A stretch of DNA of 49,704 bases from Pseudonocardia bannensis. Its GTDB lineage: Bacteria; Actinomycetota; Actinomycetes; Mycobacteriales; Pseudonocardiaceae. Location: contig NZ_JAAXKZ010000033.1 of assembly GCF_012911875.1 (NCBI RefSeq), positions 1 to 49,704 of the forward strand, given 5' to 3'. Numbering within the stretch: the stretch's first letter is position 1; every line of letters starts with the position of its first letter. The notes beneath the pieces are model-generated. The model searched no databases, had not been told where the DNA came from, and saw only the letters and a list, made by a program, of their open reading frames with translations. A program made the translations under genes and the position numbers. This document shows, piece by piece, positions 24,490 through 32,358 of the stretch.

Positions 24490-24957
24490 TCAGGAGGGGC
24501 GGGCCGCTCCGATCTTGCGGAAGTCCCAGCTGGTGATCTTGTCCGGGCGCAGCCGCAACCACGCGTGCTTGCCGTCGTGGAACACCTGCCCGCCGGTGTA
24601 CCGGTCGGCGAACAGTTGCTCGGGTGCGGTCAGCTCGTCGTCCGGCTCGCCGGTGCGCGGTACCTCGCCGACCACCTCGACGCGGCCGCGCAGCTCCACG
24701 CCGCGCAGCTCGTCGTACTGCTCACCGGCGTCGACGACCACCGCGATCCGCGGGTCGCGCGCCAGGTCGGTCCAGCGCTGGCTGCGCGACAGCGAGGTCA
24801 GCCACAGCGCCGAGCCGTCCCAGGCGTACCAGAGCGGCGTGGCGTGCGGCCCGTTCGTGCCGTTGGTCGCGACCCGGCAGGTGCGCTGTTCGGCGAGGAA
24901 GGCGTCGACCTCGTCGGGGGTCATGGCGATGGCGCGGGCGCGCCGCTGTTCCTTCAT
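24490..24957 (-). CDS. pyridoxamine 5'-phosphate oxidase-like (PPOX/FDOR) protein
   Basis: A 155-residue split beta-barrel flavin/F420-binding protein. Characteristic parts are MTPDEVDAFLAEQRTCRVATNGTNGPHATPLWYAWDGSALWL, RSQRWTDLARDPRIAVVVDAG, and VELRGRVEVVGEVP. In actinobacteria this group binds F420, FMN or heme. Which one cannot be read from sequence by eye. The ATG at 24957 is 7 nt after TAGCGT, so a leaderless mRNA is likely, although the gene also starts only 23 bp after the MetE-like gene on the same strand. Confidence 0.88.
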   Translation of the reverse strand: MKEQRRARAIAMTPDEVDAFLAEQRTCRVATNGTNGPHATPLWYAWDGSALWLTSLSRSQRWTDLARDPRIAVVVDAGEQYDELRGVELRGRVEVVGEVPRTGEPDDELTAPEQLFADRYTGGQVFHDGKHAWLRLRPDKITSWDFRKIGAARPS

Positions 24958-24964
24958 GACCCGG

Positions 24965-24970
24965 ACGCTA
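24965..24970 (-). promoter_or_regulatory. -10 box of the PPOX gene, leaderless type
   Basis: On the minus strand TAGCGT is followed by 7 nt and ATG at 24957. The same hexamer precedes two other genes in this window (26138 and 45116). Confidence 0.45.
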
Positions 24971-24980
24971 GCGAGGAGCG

Positions 24981-26138
24981 TCAGCCCCACAACCGGGCGG
25001 TCGCGATCCGGGCGCCTTCCGACAGCGCACGGAACTTCTCCCACACGACGGTCGGGTGCACCTCCGGATGGAACGACGCGCGGGAGGAGAAGCCGCAGTC
25101 GGCGCCCGCGATGACGTTCTCCTTCCCCACCAGACCCGCGTACGTGACGATCTGGTCGGCGATCAGCTCCGGGTGCTCGACGTAGTTGCTGGCGTGCCCG
25201 AGCAGTCCCGGGATGAGGATCTTGCCCTCGGGCAGCGGGAGGTCCTCCCAGACCCGCCACTCGTGCTGGTGGCGCGGGTTGGCCACCTCGAACGAGTACG
25301 CCCCCGCATTGATCTCGAGCATCAGCGGGGCGATCTCGCCGAAGGGCAGGTCGTGGATGCGCGGGCCGTGGTTGAGCCCGTAGCAGGTGTGCAGCCGGAT
25401 CTTCTCGGTCGGGATCCCGCGCAGCGCGTGGTTGAGGATCTCGATGTGCTGCTCGGCGTCGCGCCGGCGCTGCTCGGGGGTGGTGGCCGGGTTCTCGCTC
25501 AGGTACTCGATCAGCCACGGGTCGTCGACCTGCAGCAGGAAGCCGGCGTCGATGATCGCCAGGTACTCCTCGCGCAGTGCCTCCGCGACGGCGGACAGGT
25601 ACTCGCCGTAGCTGTCGTAGTACTCGTTGCGCCCGAAGCCGCTGGGGCTGGTCGAGGGCAGGAACGCCTCGGTGACCTCGTGCCCCTCCAGCGCCGCGCG
25701 CAGGTTCGCGATGTCGATCTGCAACTGCTCGTGGCCGACGTAGGACACGGGCCCGGTGCAGACCATCGTCGTCATCGGCGAGACGGTCTCCTTGTACTTG
25801 CCCAGGTAACCCGCGTAGTAGTCCGGGAACCGGTCGATCTCCACCTGCCACGACGGCGGCATCAGCTTCTCACCGGTGCGCCCGTCGAACCCGGCGAGCC
25901 GGTCCTTGACGTAGGTCAGGAAGCTGACCTTGCTCATCTCGCCGTCGGTGACGATGTCCAGTCCGGCCTCGACCTGCTCGCGCACCACGTCGGCGACCGC
26001 GTTCGTGATCTGCTTGGCGAACCCGTCGACGTCGTAGGCCCGCCCGTGCTCCTTCTCGCGCATCGTGAGGAGCAGTTCGTGCGGCCGGGCCAGGCTGCCG
26101 ACGTGGGTGCTGAGGATCCGGTCGCTGCTGCGCTGCAT
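24981..26138 (-). CDS. MetE-C-terminal/UROD-like zinc methyltransferase
   Basis: A 385-residue protein resembling the C-terminal catalytic half of cobalamin-independent methionine synthase. It opens with ILSTHVGSLARP and keeps the zinc-ligand pattern: His and Cys in LHTCYG, a Glu in MLEINAGAYSFE, and Cys in IAGADCGFSSR. It lacks the N-terminal MetE half, so it is a core-MetE or epoxyalkane:coenzyme-M-transferase-like enzyme. Such proteins transfer methyl or other groups between a thiolate and a small-molecule donor. FLLQVDDPWLIEYL is also typical. It is followed by the PPOX gene. A short leader is predicted from TAGCGT 9 nt before the ATG. Donor and acceptor are unknown. Confidence 0.85.
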   Translation of the reverse strand: MQRSSDRILSTHVGSLARPHELLLTMREKEHGRAYDVDGFAKQITNAVADVVREQVEAGLDIVTDGEMSKVSFLTYVKDRLAGFDGRTGEKLMPPSWQVEIDRFPDYYAGYLGKYKETVSPMTTMVCTGPVSYVGHEQLQIDIANLRAALEGHEVTEAFLPSTSPSGFGRNEYYDSYGEYLSAVAEALREEYLAIIDAGFLLQVDDPWLIEYLSENPATTPEQRRRDAEQHIEILNHALRGIPTEKIRLHTCYGLNHGPRIHDLPFGEIAPLMLEINAGAYSFEVANPRHQHEWRVWEDLPLPEGKILIPGLLGHASNYVEHPELIADQIVTYAGLVGKENVIAGADCGFSSRASFHPEVHPTVVWEKFRALSEGARIATARLWG

Positions 26139-26147
26139 GGTCCCCGG

Positions 26148-26153
26148 ACGCTA
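26148..26153 (-). promoter_or_regulatory. -10 box of the MetE-like gene
   Basis: TAGCGT on the minus strand ends 9 nt before the ATG at 26138, implying a leader of zero to a few nucleotides. Confidence 0.4.
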
Positions 26154-26246
26154 GGAGTGATCGTTCTCACGCGGAAGCTCGTCGTTCCGCTGTGACGAAC
26201 GGGCCAGGTGGCCGGGCCCGACCGGGTGCCCGGGACACTGGAGGAT

Positions 26247-27407
26247 GTGATCGACCCGGCTCCGCCGCCGCTCGCGTCCGACGCGCTCGCCGCGTTCCTG
26301 GCCGACGAGGACCGCCCGACCCCGTTCCTGGTCCTGGACCCCGACGTCGTTGCGGCCCGCTACGCCGAGCTGACCTGCGCATTCCCCGGCGCTGACGTGC
26401 TCTACGCGGTGAAGGCGTGCCCCGACCCGGCCGTCCTGGAGCGGCTCGTCGCCCTGGGCAGCGGGTTCGACGTGGCGAGCCTGCCGGAGGTGCGGCTGTG
26501 CCTGGCCGCGGGCGCGGACCCGGGCGCGCTGTGCTTCGGCAACCCGGCCCGGTCCCGGGCCGACCTCGCCGCGGCACACGCGGCCGGGGTGCGCCGGTTC
26601 GTGACCGACAGCCGCGAGGACCTGGCCGACCTGGCGGTGCACGCGCCCGACGCGGCGGTGCTGGTCCGGGTGCTCGTGGACGACGACGGGTCGGCCACCC
26701 CCTTCTTCGGCAAGTTCGGCGCCACCCCGGAGGAGGCCGTCGAACTGCTGCGGGCGGTGCGGGCCGCGGGCCTGCGCGTCGACGGCGTGACCTTCCATGT
26801 CGGCTCGCAGCAGACCCGGCCCGCCACCTTCCGCAGCGCGGTGCGGCTGGCGCTGCGGGTCGCCGGGGCGGCCGGGGTCCGCCGGCCCGTGCTGGACGTC
26901 GGGGGCGGGCTGCCGGTGCGCTACCGGTCGGCGGTGCTGCCGCCGGCGGCATTCGGGGCCGCGATCCGGGAGGCGGCCGACGCGGCGGTGCGCGCCGGGG
27001 TCGTGGAGCAGGTGCGGCTGGTGATCGAACCGGGCCGGGTGCTCGTCGCCGAGGCCGGGGTGCTGCGCACCCGGGTGCTGCGGGTCTCGCACCGGCCGGG
27101 TGTGGACCACCGCCGCTGGGTCTACCTGGACGCCGGCCGCTACCAGGGCCTCGCCGAGACCGAGAACGAGGCGATCGGCTACCCGCTGCGGGTGCCCGGC
27201 CGCAGCGGCCCCGTCGGCGCCGTCGTCCTCGCCGGCCCGACCTGCGACGGCGACGACGTGCTCTACCGGCGCACCCCCTATGCGCTGCCGCTCGCGCTGC
27301 GCGCCGGCGACGTCGTCGACGTGCTGCACGCCGGGGCGTACACCGCCAGCTACGCCTCGGTGGGGTTCAACGGGTTCGGGCCGCTGCCGGTGCATCTGGC
27401 CTCGTGA
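26247..27407 (+). CDS. PLP-dependent ornithine/lysine/DAP-type decarboxylase
   Basis: Decarboxylates a basic amino acid, most plausibly L-ornithine to putrescine given its neighbour. Fold type III: the PLP Lys56 is in LYAVKACPDPAVL, then FDVASLPEV, FHVGSQQ, the phosphate-binding DVGGGLPVRY, EPGRVLVAEAG, and Cys333 in TCDGDDVLY, corresponding to the active-site Cys of ornithine decarboxylases (C-D-x-x-D). Length is 386 aa from the GTG at 26247. Starts at 26208 or 26226 are possible. GGAGG sits only 2 nt before the chosen codon. The next gene encodes AdoMet decarboxylase fused to spermidine synthase, making a complete putrescine-to-spermidine route in two genes. Confidence 0.88.
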   Translation: MIDPAPPPLASDALAAFLADEDRPTPFLVLDPDVVAARYAELTCAFPGADVLYAVKACPDPAVLERLVALGSGFDVASLPEVRLCLAAGADPGALCFGNPARSRADLAAAHAAGVRRFVTDSREDLADLAVHAPDAAVLVRVLVDDDGSATPFFGKFGATPEEAVELLRAVRAAGLRVDGVTFHVGSQQTRPATFRSAVRLALRVAGAAGVRRPVLDVGGGLPVRYRSAVLPPAAFGAAIREAADAAVRAGVVEQVRLVIEPGRVLVAEAGVLRTRVLRVSHRPGVDHRRWVYLDAGRYQGLAETENEAIGYPLRVPGRSGPVGAVVLAGPTCDGDDVLYRRTPYALPLALRAGDVVDVLHAGAYTASYASVGFNGFGPLPVHLAS

Positions 27408-27448
27408 ACGGCAAGGGTCGTCGGAACGGCGTCATCCGCGCACGGAGG

Positions 27449-27454
27449 TACCGT
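27449..27454 (+). promoter_or_regulatory. -10 box for the SpeD-SpeE gene
   Basis: TACCGT is followed by 6 nt and GTG at 27461. A CGGAGG also overlaps it, so either leaderless or coupled translation is possible. Confidence 0.4.
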
Positions 27455-27460
27455 CGCGGC

Positions 27461-28786
27461 GTGCTGGACGCCATCGACCCGACCCCCGTACCGCCCGCCC
27501 CGCTGCCCGTCGGCCGGCACGTGCTCGCCGAGCTCACGGACGTCGACGCCGCCGTGCTGGACGACGTCGCGGCGCTGCGCGGCGCCCTGCACGACGCGCT
27601 GGGCGCGGCGGGGGCGCAGGTCCGGCAGATCGTCGCGGAGGCGTTCGCCCCGCAGGGTGCGACGGTCGTCGCGCTGCTCGCCGAGTCGCACGCGTCGGTG
27701 CACACCTGGCCCGAGTACGCCACCGCCCACGTGGACGTGTTCACCTGCGGGGACGCCGCCGATCCGGAGCTCGCGGTCCGGCTGCTGGCCGCGGCGCTGG
27801 GGGCGTCGGTCCGCCGCCTGGACGTGATCGAGCGGGGCGGGCCGGCCGCCGCGGTGACCGAGCCGATCAGCCCCGGGCTCACCCGACGGTGGGCGCTCGG
27901 GACCGTGCACCACCGGGCCACCACCCCGTACCAGCGGGTGCTCATCGCCGACACCGCGCACGGCGTCACCCTGTTCTGCGACGACGAGCGGCAGAGCGCC
28001 GAGGCGACCCAGCTGGTCTACCACGAGGCGTTGTTCGCGCCGGCCGCGCTGCTGGCCGCGCGCTGCGAGCGGGTGCTCGTGATCGGTTCGAGCGAGGGCG
28101 TGGTCAGCGAGATGGCCGTCGCCGCGGGCGCCACGCGGGTGGATCACGTCGACATCGACCCGGACTGCGTGCGCGCCTGCGCCGAGCACCTGCCCTACGG
28201 CTACACACCCGGCCGGCTGGCCGCCGCCGAGCGGCACGAGGGGCCGGTGCACGTGCACTACGGCGACGGCCGGGAGTTCGTGGAGCGGGCCGCCGGCCGG
28301 TACGACGTGATCGTCGTGGACCTGCCCGATGAACGGCCCGATGAGCCGGAGGCACAGCTCAACCGGCTCTACGCGGCGGACTTCCTGGCCGGCTGCGCGC
28401 AGCGGCTCACCGAGGGCGGGGTCGTCGTGTGCCAGGCCGGCAGCCCGGCGCTGTGGCGCGACGCGACGTTGCGGGCGGCCTGGCGGCGCTTCCACGACGT
28501 GTTCGGCCCGGGCGGAGTGGTGTACGCGGGCAGCGACGAGCACGAGTGGGCGTTCCTCGTCGGCTGCCCGGCCGCACCGGCCGACCCGGTGACCACCATG
28601 GTGGCCCGGCTGGCGACCCTGCCGGTGCCGCCCGCCACGATCGACGCCGCATGGCTGCGCACCCGCACGGTCCCGCCCGCCACGCTGCGCCGGGGGTTTG
28701 CCTCAGCTGCACGTCACGACGATGCCGGCGACGGCCGTCACGGCCGCAGCGCTATGTCGACGCCGCGACGGAGCCGCTCGCGTTGA
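27461..28786 (+). CDS. speD-speE: fused AdoMet decarboxylase-spermidine synthase (SpeD-SpeE)
   Basis: Bifunctional polyamine enzyme of 441 aa. Residues 10-125 are a prokaryotic pyruvoyl AdoMet decarboxylase: the self-cleavage Glu75-Ser76 in LAESHASVHTWPEY, His81, and Cys96 in DVFTCG have the same spacing (5 and 20) as Ser63/His68/Cys83 of the Thermotoga enzyme. From about residue 145 on is an aminopropyltransferase: LFCDDERQSAEATQLVYHEAL, VLVIGSSEGVVSEM (the usual GGGDG motif altered to GSSEG), HVDIDPDCV, GDGREFV and VVDLPDERP. The first would supply decarboxylated AdoMet, the second transfers its aminopropyl group to putrescine. The last 25 residues are Arg/Ser-rich and seem to be translated from a pseudogene. 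Confidence 0.88.
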   Translation: MLDAIDPTPVPPAPLPVGRHVLAELTDVDAAVLDDVAALRGALHDALGAAGAQVRQIVAEAFAPQGATVVALLAESHASVHTWPEYATAHVDVFTCGDAADPELAVRLLAAALGASVRRLDVIERGGPAAAVTEPISPGLTRRWALGTVHHRATTPYQRVLIADTAHGVTLFCDDERQSAEATQLVYHEALFAPAALLAARCERVLVIGSSEGVVSEMAVAAGATRVDHVDIDPDCVRACAEHLPYGYTPGRLAAAERHEGPVHVHYGDGREFVERAAGRYDVIVVDLPDERPDEPEAQLNRLYAADFLAGCAQRLTEGGVVVCQAGSPALWRDATLRAAWRRFHDVFGPGGVVYAGSDEHEWAFLVGCPAAPADPVTTMVARLATLPVPPATIDAAWLRTRTVPPATLRRGFASAARHDDAGDGRHGRSAMSTPRRSRSR

Positions 28787-28956
28787 TCGTCGACGACATG
28801 CAGGGCGGGATCGTCGGCGTCGCGCTCGAGGTGGGCATCGAACCGACCGTCCGGCCCGCCATCGACCTCGGCCATCTGCCCGTCGTGGTCACCGACGCCT
28901 GCGGCAGCGGGAACGCCACGGCGGCCAAGAGGTCGGTGAGCGGCACGCTCACTGCT
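28753..28956 (+). pseudogene. isochorismatase-family hydrolase remnant, internally deleted
   Basis: A frame starting near 28753 reads EPLALIVDDMQGGI (the N-terminal strand with the catalytic-Asp region of cysteine hydrolases). It passes directly into VGVALEVGIEPTVRPAIDLG and HLPVVVTDACGSGN, the C-terminal part around GI.TV...A.DLG...VVTDAC. Some 100 or more codons that should lie between, including the catalytic Lys and Cys, are missing. The frame then runs into the antisense of the polymerase gene. Its 5' end overlaps the SpeD-SpeE gene in another frame. Confidence 0.7.
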
Positions 28957-30661
28957 TCTCGTCGTAGCCGCCGACGACGCGGACCTGCATCGGGAACCGC
29001 ACCGGGGACGCACCGAACAGCCGGCGCCCGGCCGTGTCCGCCGCCTCCTGCACCGCGGCGGCCGTGGCACCGGCGACCTCGGCCGGGCAGTGCAGCAGCA
29101 CCTCGTCGTGCTGGAAGAACACCAGCTGGGCGAGGCTCCCGGTGCTCCGCAGCGCGTGGCGCAGCTCGGCCAGCAGCACCAGCGCCCACTCCGCGGCGGT
29201 GGCCTGCACGACGAAGTTGCGGGTGAACCGGCCGCGGGCGCGGGCCGCGGCGGGCTGCTCGTGCCCCGGCCGGGCGGGCGGGCAGGTCCGGCCCAGGTGC
29301 GAGCGGACGAGCCGGCCCTCCTCACCCGCGCGGGCCGCGTCCTCCACGTAGCCGACCGCCGCGGGGAAGCGCCGGCGCAGCCTCGCCAGCAGCACCCCGG
29401 CCCCACCCGAGGTCTGCCCGTACATCGCGGAGAGCAGCGCGAGCTTGGCCCGGGCCCGGTCACCGCCGAACAGGTCGGCGGCCAGCGCGGCGTAGAGGTC
29501 GCCGTCACCGGTGTTGCCGGCGTGGGCCAACCCCGCATCGCCCGCCAGCGCGGCCAGGATGCGGGGTTCGAGCTGCGCGGCGTCGGCCACGACCAGCCGC
29601 CAACCCGGGTCGGCGCGCACCGCCGCCCGGACCGCCCGCGGGATCTGCAGGGCCCCGCCGCCGCGGGTGGCCCAGCGGCCCGACACGACCCCGCCGACCA
29701 CGTACTCCGGGCGGAAGCGGCCGTCACGGACCCAGGTCCGCAGCCACGACCACCCGTGCGCGGAGTGCAGCCGAGCCAGTTCCTTGTAGGCCAGCAGTGG
29801 CCCGACAGCCGGATGGTCGATCGTGCGCAGGACCCACGCCCGGGTGGTCTCCAGCTCGTGCCCGGCACGGGCGAACGCGCGCAGCAGCTCGGCCGGGGAA
29901 TCGGGATTGACCGGGCGCCCGAACGCCACGCCGATCTCGTCGGCGAGCGCGGCGAGCCGCGCCGGGCGGCCACCGGGCAGCGGGCGGGGACCGAGCAGCT
30001 CGGTGAGCAGGCGGTCGTGCACGTCGGCCCGCCACGGCAACCCGTGTGCGGTCATCTCCTCGGCGACGAGCGCCCCGGCCGACTCGGCGGCGGCGAGCAG
30101 CCGCAGTCCCGGACCGAACGCGTCGAGGCGCCGCTGCTGGCCCGCGTGCACCGCGACGAGCGTGGCCAGCGGATCGGAGTCCGGGTCGGCGGGCTGCGCG
30201 GCGAACAGCGCGGGCGGGGCTCCGTCGTCGTCCTCCTCCAAGGCCGGGTCGGGCGCGGGTGGACGGCCCGCCAGCCGGGCCGCCGCGGCCGCGATCCCGT
30301 GCGGCTCACCGGAACGGCCCTCGGCGCCGACGAGCAGTCCCTCGACCAGCTCGACATCGTGGCAGCGTGCGACGTCCGCGCCCGCGCGCAGCAGCCGCCG
30401 GTAGGTCCGCGCCGAGCGCCACACCCAGCGGACCGCCTCGCCGCCGCGCCGGGCGTCGTCCTCGATCGCGCGCACGGCCGCGGCGAGGTCGGGAACCGGT
30501 TGCGCCGCAGCCAACGGGGTGCCGTCCTCGGCCAGCCGTTGCCAGCGGGCCGCACCGGCCCAGCGGCCCGGCCGGTCCGTGCCGTCCGGGCGATCGGCAC
30601 CGTCGGGGTGACGCGAGCCGACCGGGACGGAACCGGGCCCAGGCTCCAGTGCGATCCTCAC
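28949..30661 (-). CDS. family A DNA polymerase-like protein (3'-5' exonuclease/polymerase)
   Basis: Actinobacterial bifunctional 3'-5' exonuclease/DNA polymerase-type protein (570 aa), PolI-like but without the 5' nuclease. The C-terminal polymerase part keeps motif A (VADAAQLEPRILAALAGD, equivalent to DYSQIELR of PolI), motif B region (RAKLALLSAMYGQTSGGAG) and motif C (FFQHDEVLLH). The N-terminal part (about residues 1-230) holds a degenerate exonuclease-like domain, and I do not see clear DEDD residues. GTG at 30661 overlaps the upstream oxidoreductase stop (GTGA), so the two are translationally coupled. Probable role is in DNA repair synthesis, inferred from the family. Confidence 0.85.
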   Translation of the reverse strand: MRIALEPGPGSVPVGSRHPDGADRPDGTDRPGRWAGAARWQRLAEDGTPLAAAQPVPDLAAAVRAIEDDARRGGEAVRWVWRSARTYRRLLRAGADVARCHDVELVEGLLVGAEGRSGEPHGIAAAAARLAGRPPAPDPALEEDDDGAPPALFAAQPADPDSDPLATLVAVHAGQQRRLDAFGPGLRLLAAAESAGALVAEEMTAHGLPWRADVHDRLLTELLGPRPLPGGRPARLAALADEIGVAFGRPVNPDSPAELLRAFARAGHELETTRAWVLRTIDHPAVGPLLAYKELARLHSAHGWSWLRTWVRDGRFRPEYVVGGVVSGRWATRGGGALQIPRAVRAAVRADPGWRLVVADAAQLEPRILAALAGDAGLAHAGNTGDGDLYAALAADLFGGDRARAKLALLSAMYGQTSGGAGVLLARLRRRFPAAVGYVEDAARAGEEGRLVRSHLGRTCPPARPGHEQPAAARARGRFTRNFVVQATAAEWALVLLAELRHALRSTGSLAQLVFFQHDEVLLHCPAEVAGATAAAVQEAADTAGRRLFGASPVRFPMQVRVVGGYDEKQ

Positions 30662-32247
30662 CGCCGGACCGCGGCCACCTTCCGCCGGCGGCCCAACCCG
30701 TCGAGCGCCCCCGGCGGCAGGCCGGCCAGCAGCCCCCGCTGCGGCACCCCGCGGATCTCCTCCGGGCCGGCGCCGACCTCGGCCAGCACGTCGTTCGCGG
30801 CGAGCACGCCGGACATCGCCGCGCGTTCCATCAGCCCGGACAGGTAGGGCAGCTCGACGAAGTCGCCCGCCACCCGCACCCCGCGGGCGTCGGTGCGCAC
30901 GCCGGGCCGCCGGCCGGCGCCGCCCGGTGGGAACGCCGGGGCGGTGGCCTCGAGGCGCTGCTGCAGGTGCACCACGGGCGCCCGGGTGGTCTCCGGCCAG
31001 AGCGAGCCCAGCTCGGCGCGCATCCGGGCGGTGGCCGTGCCGGCGTCGGGTGCGTCGCACGAGTAGGAGTGCAGCTCCACGATCGACCCGCCGGTGCGCG
31101 CCGCCCACTGCGCCGAGGGCCGCTCGAGCCGCGAGTAGACCGTGATCGAGTCGAGCGTCGGCTCCCCGCTGACGGCGCTGAACGTCGCCCGCTCGGCCCC
31201 GACGTCGGTACCCAGCCACAGCCGGGTGACCGCGAACGGTGGCGCCACCTGCAGGGCCCGGCTCTGCGCGGCCAACCGGGGCGCGGCCGCCGCGGCCGCG
31301 GGCGAGGCGGCGAACAGCCGCCGCAGCGCGCCCGGATCGAGCGCCAGCACGACGTGCCGGGTGGACAGCTCGCTGCCGTCGGCCAGGACGAGCCGCCAGC
31401 GGTGCCCGTCGGCGGGGACGAGCGACTCACACGCCGCGCCGGTGCGGACCGTGGCGCCGTGCCCGCGCAGGTACCGGACGAACGGGTCCCAGATGCCGGT
31501 CAGGTAGTCGGTGCCCGGCGCGTCGAAGCCGATGCCCTCGGGGTTGCCGAGGAAGTAGTAATGGAACATCGCGACGAGCTCGCCGGCCGAGAGGTGGTCG
31601 GGGTTGCAGAAGAAGGACCGGGCGAACGCCTCGAACAGCATGGCCTGGGCCCGGCCGGGCAGGCCCAGCCCGGCCAGGAACTCCCCGGCGGTCATCGTGT
31701 CGAGCGCCGCGGTGGTGCGCTCGCGGTCGTAGCACAGCAGCTCGGTGCCCAGCGCGGCGTCGGCGCCGCCCAGGTCACGCAGGCGCAGGCTCGGGGAGCG
31801 GGCGAACAGGGCGACCAGGTTGAGCGGCGGCGCGGCGGGCAGCCCGGTCAGGTCCTCGGCGGGCCAGCGCCGCGAGATGACCGGGTAGCCGCCGACCGGG
31901 CGCAGGAAGGACAGCTCCGGGTCGATCCGGCGCAGGATCGCCCGCCAGGTGTAGTAGTGCCGGAAGAACGCGTGGAAACCGTGCTCGACGACCTGCTCGG
32001 TGCCGTCGGGCAGCGTGTGCGGCCACGCTCCGAGCCGGCCGCCGAGGGTGGGAGCGGCCTCCAGCAGCGTCACCGCCGCCCCGCGCTCGGCCAGCACGGT
32101 CGCCGCGCTCACCCCGGCGACCCCGGCACCGACGACGACCGCCTCGGTCCCGGCCGGCACCGCCCGTGGCCTCCCCGGCTCCGACGGGACGAGCACCCGC
32201 GGCCGCATCCGCAGCGGGGCGGCCCGGCTGCTCAGGTCCCGTCTCAC
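30658..32247 (-). CDS. FAD-dependent oxidoreductase, carotenoid desaturase/CrtU-like
   Basis: A 529-residue flavoprotein. After a 30-residue basic leader, the Rossmann FAD site VVVGAGVAGVSAATVLAERGAAVTLLEA is followed by GGRLGAWPHTL and the HGFHAFFRHYYTWRAILRRIDP motif seen in the isorenieratene synthase/phytoene desaturase (amine-oxidase) family. The C-terminal FAD motif is GVRVAGDFVELPYLSGLMERAAMSGVLAANDV. No carotenoid genes are near, so the substrate is open. GTG at 32247 has TAGGCT six bases before it, indicating leaderless expression, and its stop overlaps the polymerase gene start. Confidence 0.85.
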   Translation of the reverse strand: MRRDLSSRAAPLRMRPRVLVPSEPGRPRAVPAGTEAVVVGAGVAGVSAATVLAERGAAVTLLEAAPTLGGRLGAWPHTLPDGTEQVVEHGFHAFFRHYYTWRAILRRIDPELSFLRPVGGYPVISRRWPAEDLTGLPAAPPLNLVALFARSPSLRLRDLGGADAALGTELLCYDRERTTAALDTMTAGEFLAGLGLPGRAQAMLFEAFARSFFCNPDHLSAGELVAMFHYYFLGNPEGIGFDAPGTDYLTGIWDPFVRYLRGHGATVRTGAACESLVPADGHRWRLVLADGSELSTRHVVLALDPGALRRLFAASPAAAAAAPRLAAQSRALQVAPPFAVTRLWLGTDVGAERATFSAVSGEPTLDSITVYSRLERPSAQWAARTGGSIVELHSYSCDAPDAGTATARMRAELGSLWPETTRAPVVHLQQRLEATAPAFPPGGAGRRPGVRTDARGVRVAGDFVELPYLSGLMERAAMSGVLAANDVLAEVGAGPEEIRGVPQRGLLAGLPPGALDGLGRRRKVAAVRR

Positions 32248-32253
32248 GGCCCG

Positions 32254-32259
32254 AGCCTA
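32254..32259 (-). promoter_or_regulatory. -10 box of the FAD oxidoreductase operon, leaderless type
   Basis: TAGGCT on the minus strand, 6 nt, then GTG at 32247. It would drive the oxidoreductase-polymerase pair. Confidence 0.45.
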
Positions 32260-32358
32260 AGGGGGTACCCCGACACGGCGCGCGGGGCGACCCCCGGCTC
32301 GGCGGGTCGCCGCGGACGGGCGGCGCCGGGGCGGCCCGGCGCCGGAAGGGAGATCGAG

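Noticed and set aside
28949..31219. Extending the polymerase gene upstream to 31219 as a 756-aa protein
   Set aside because: The extra part is the antisense-frame shadow of the FAD oxidoreductase. The GTG at 30661 overlaps that gene's stop and gives the family-like N-terminus.
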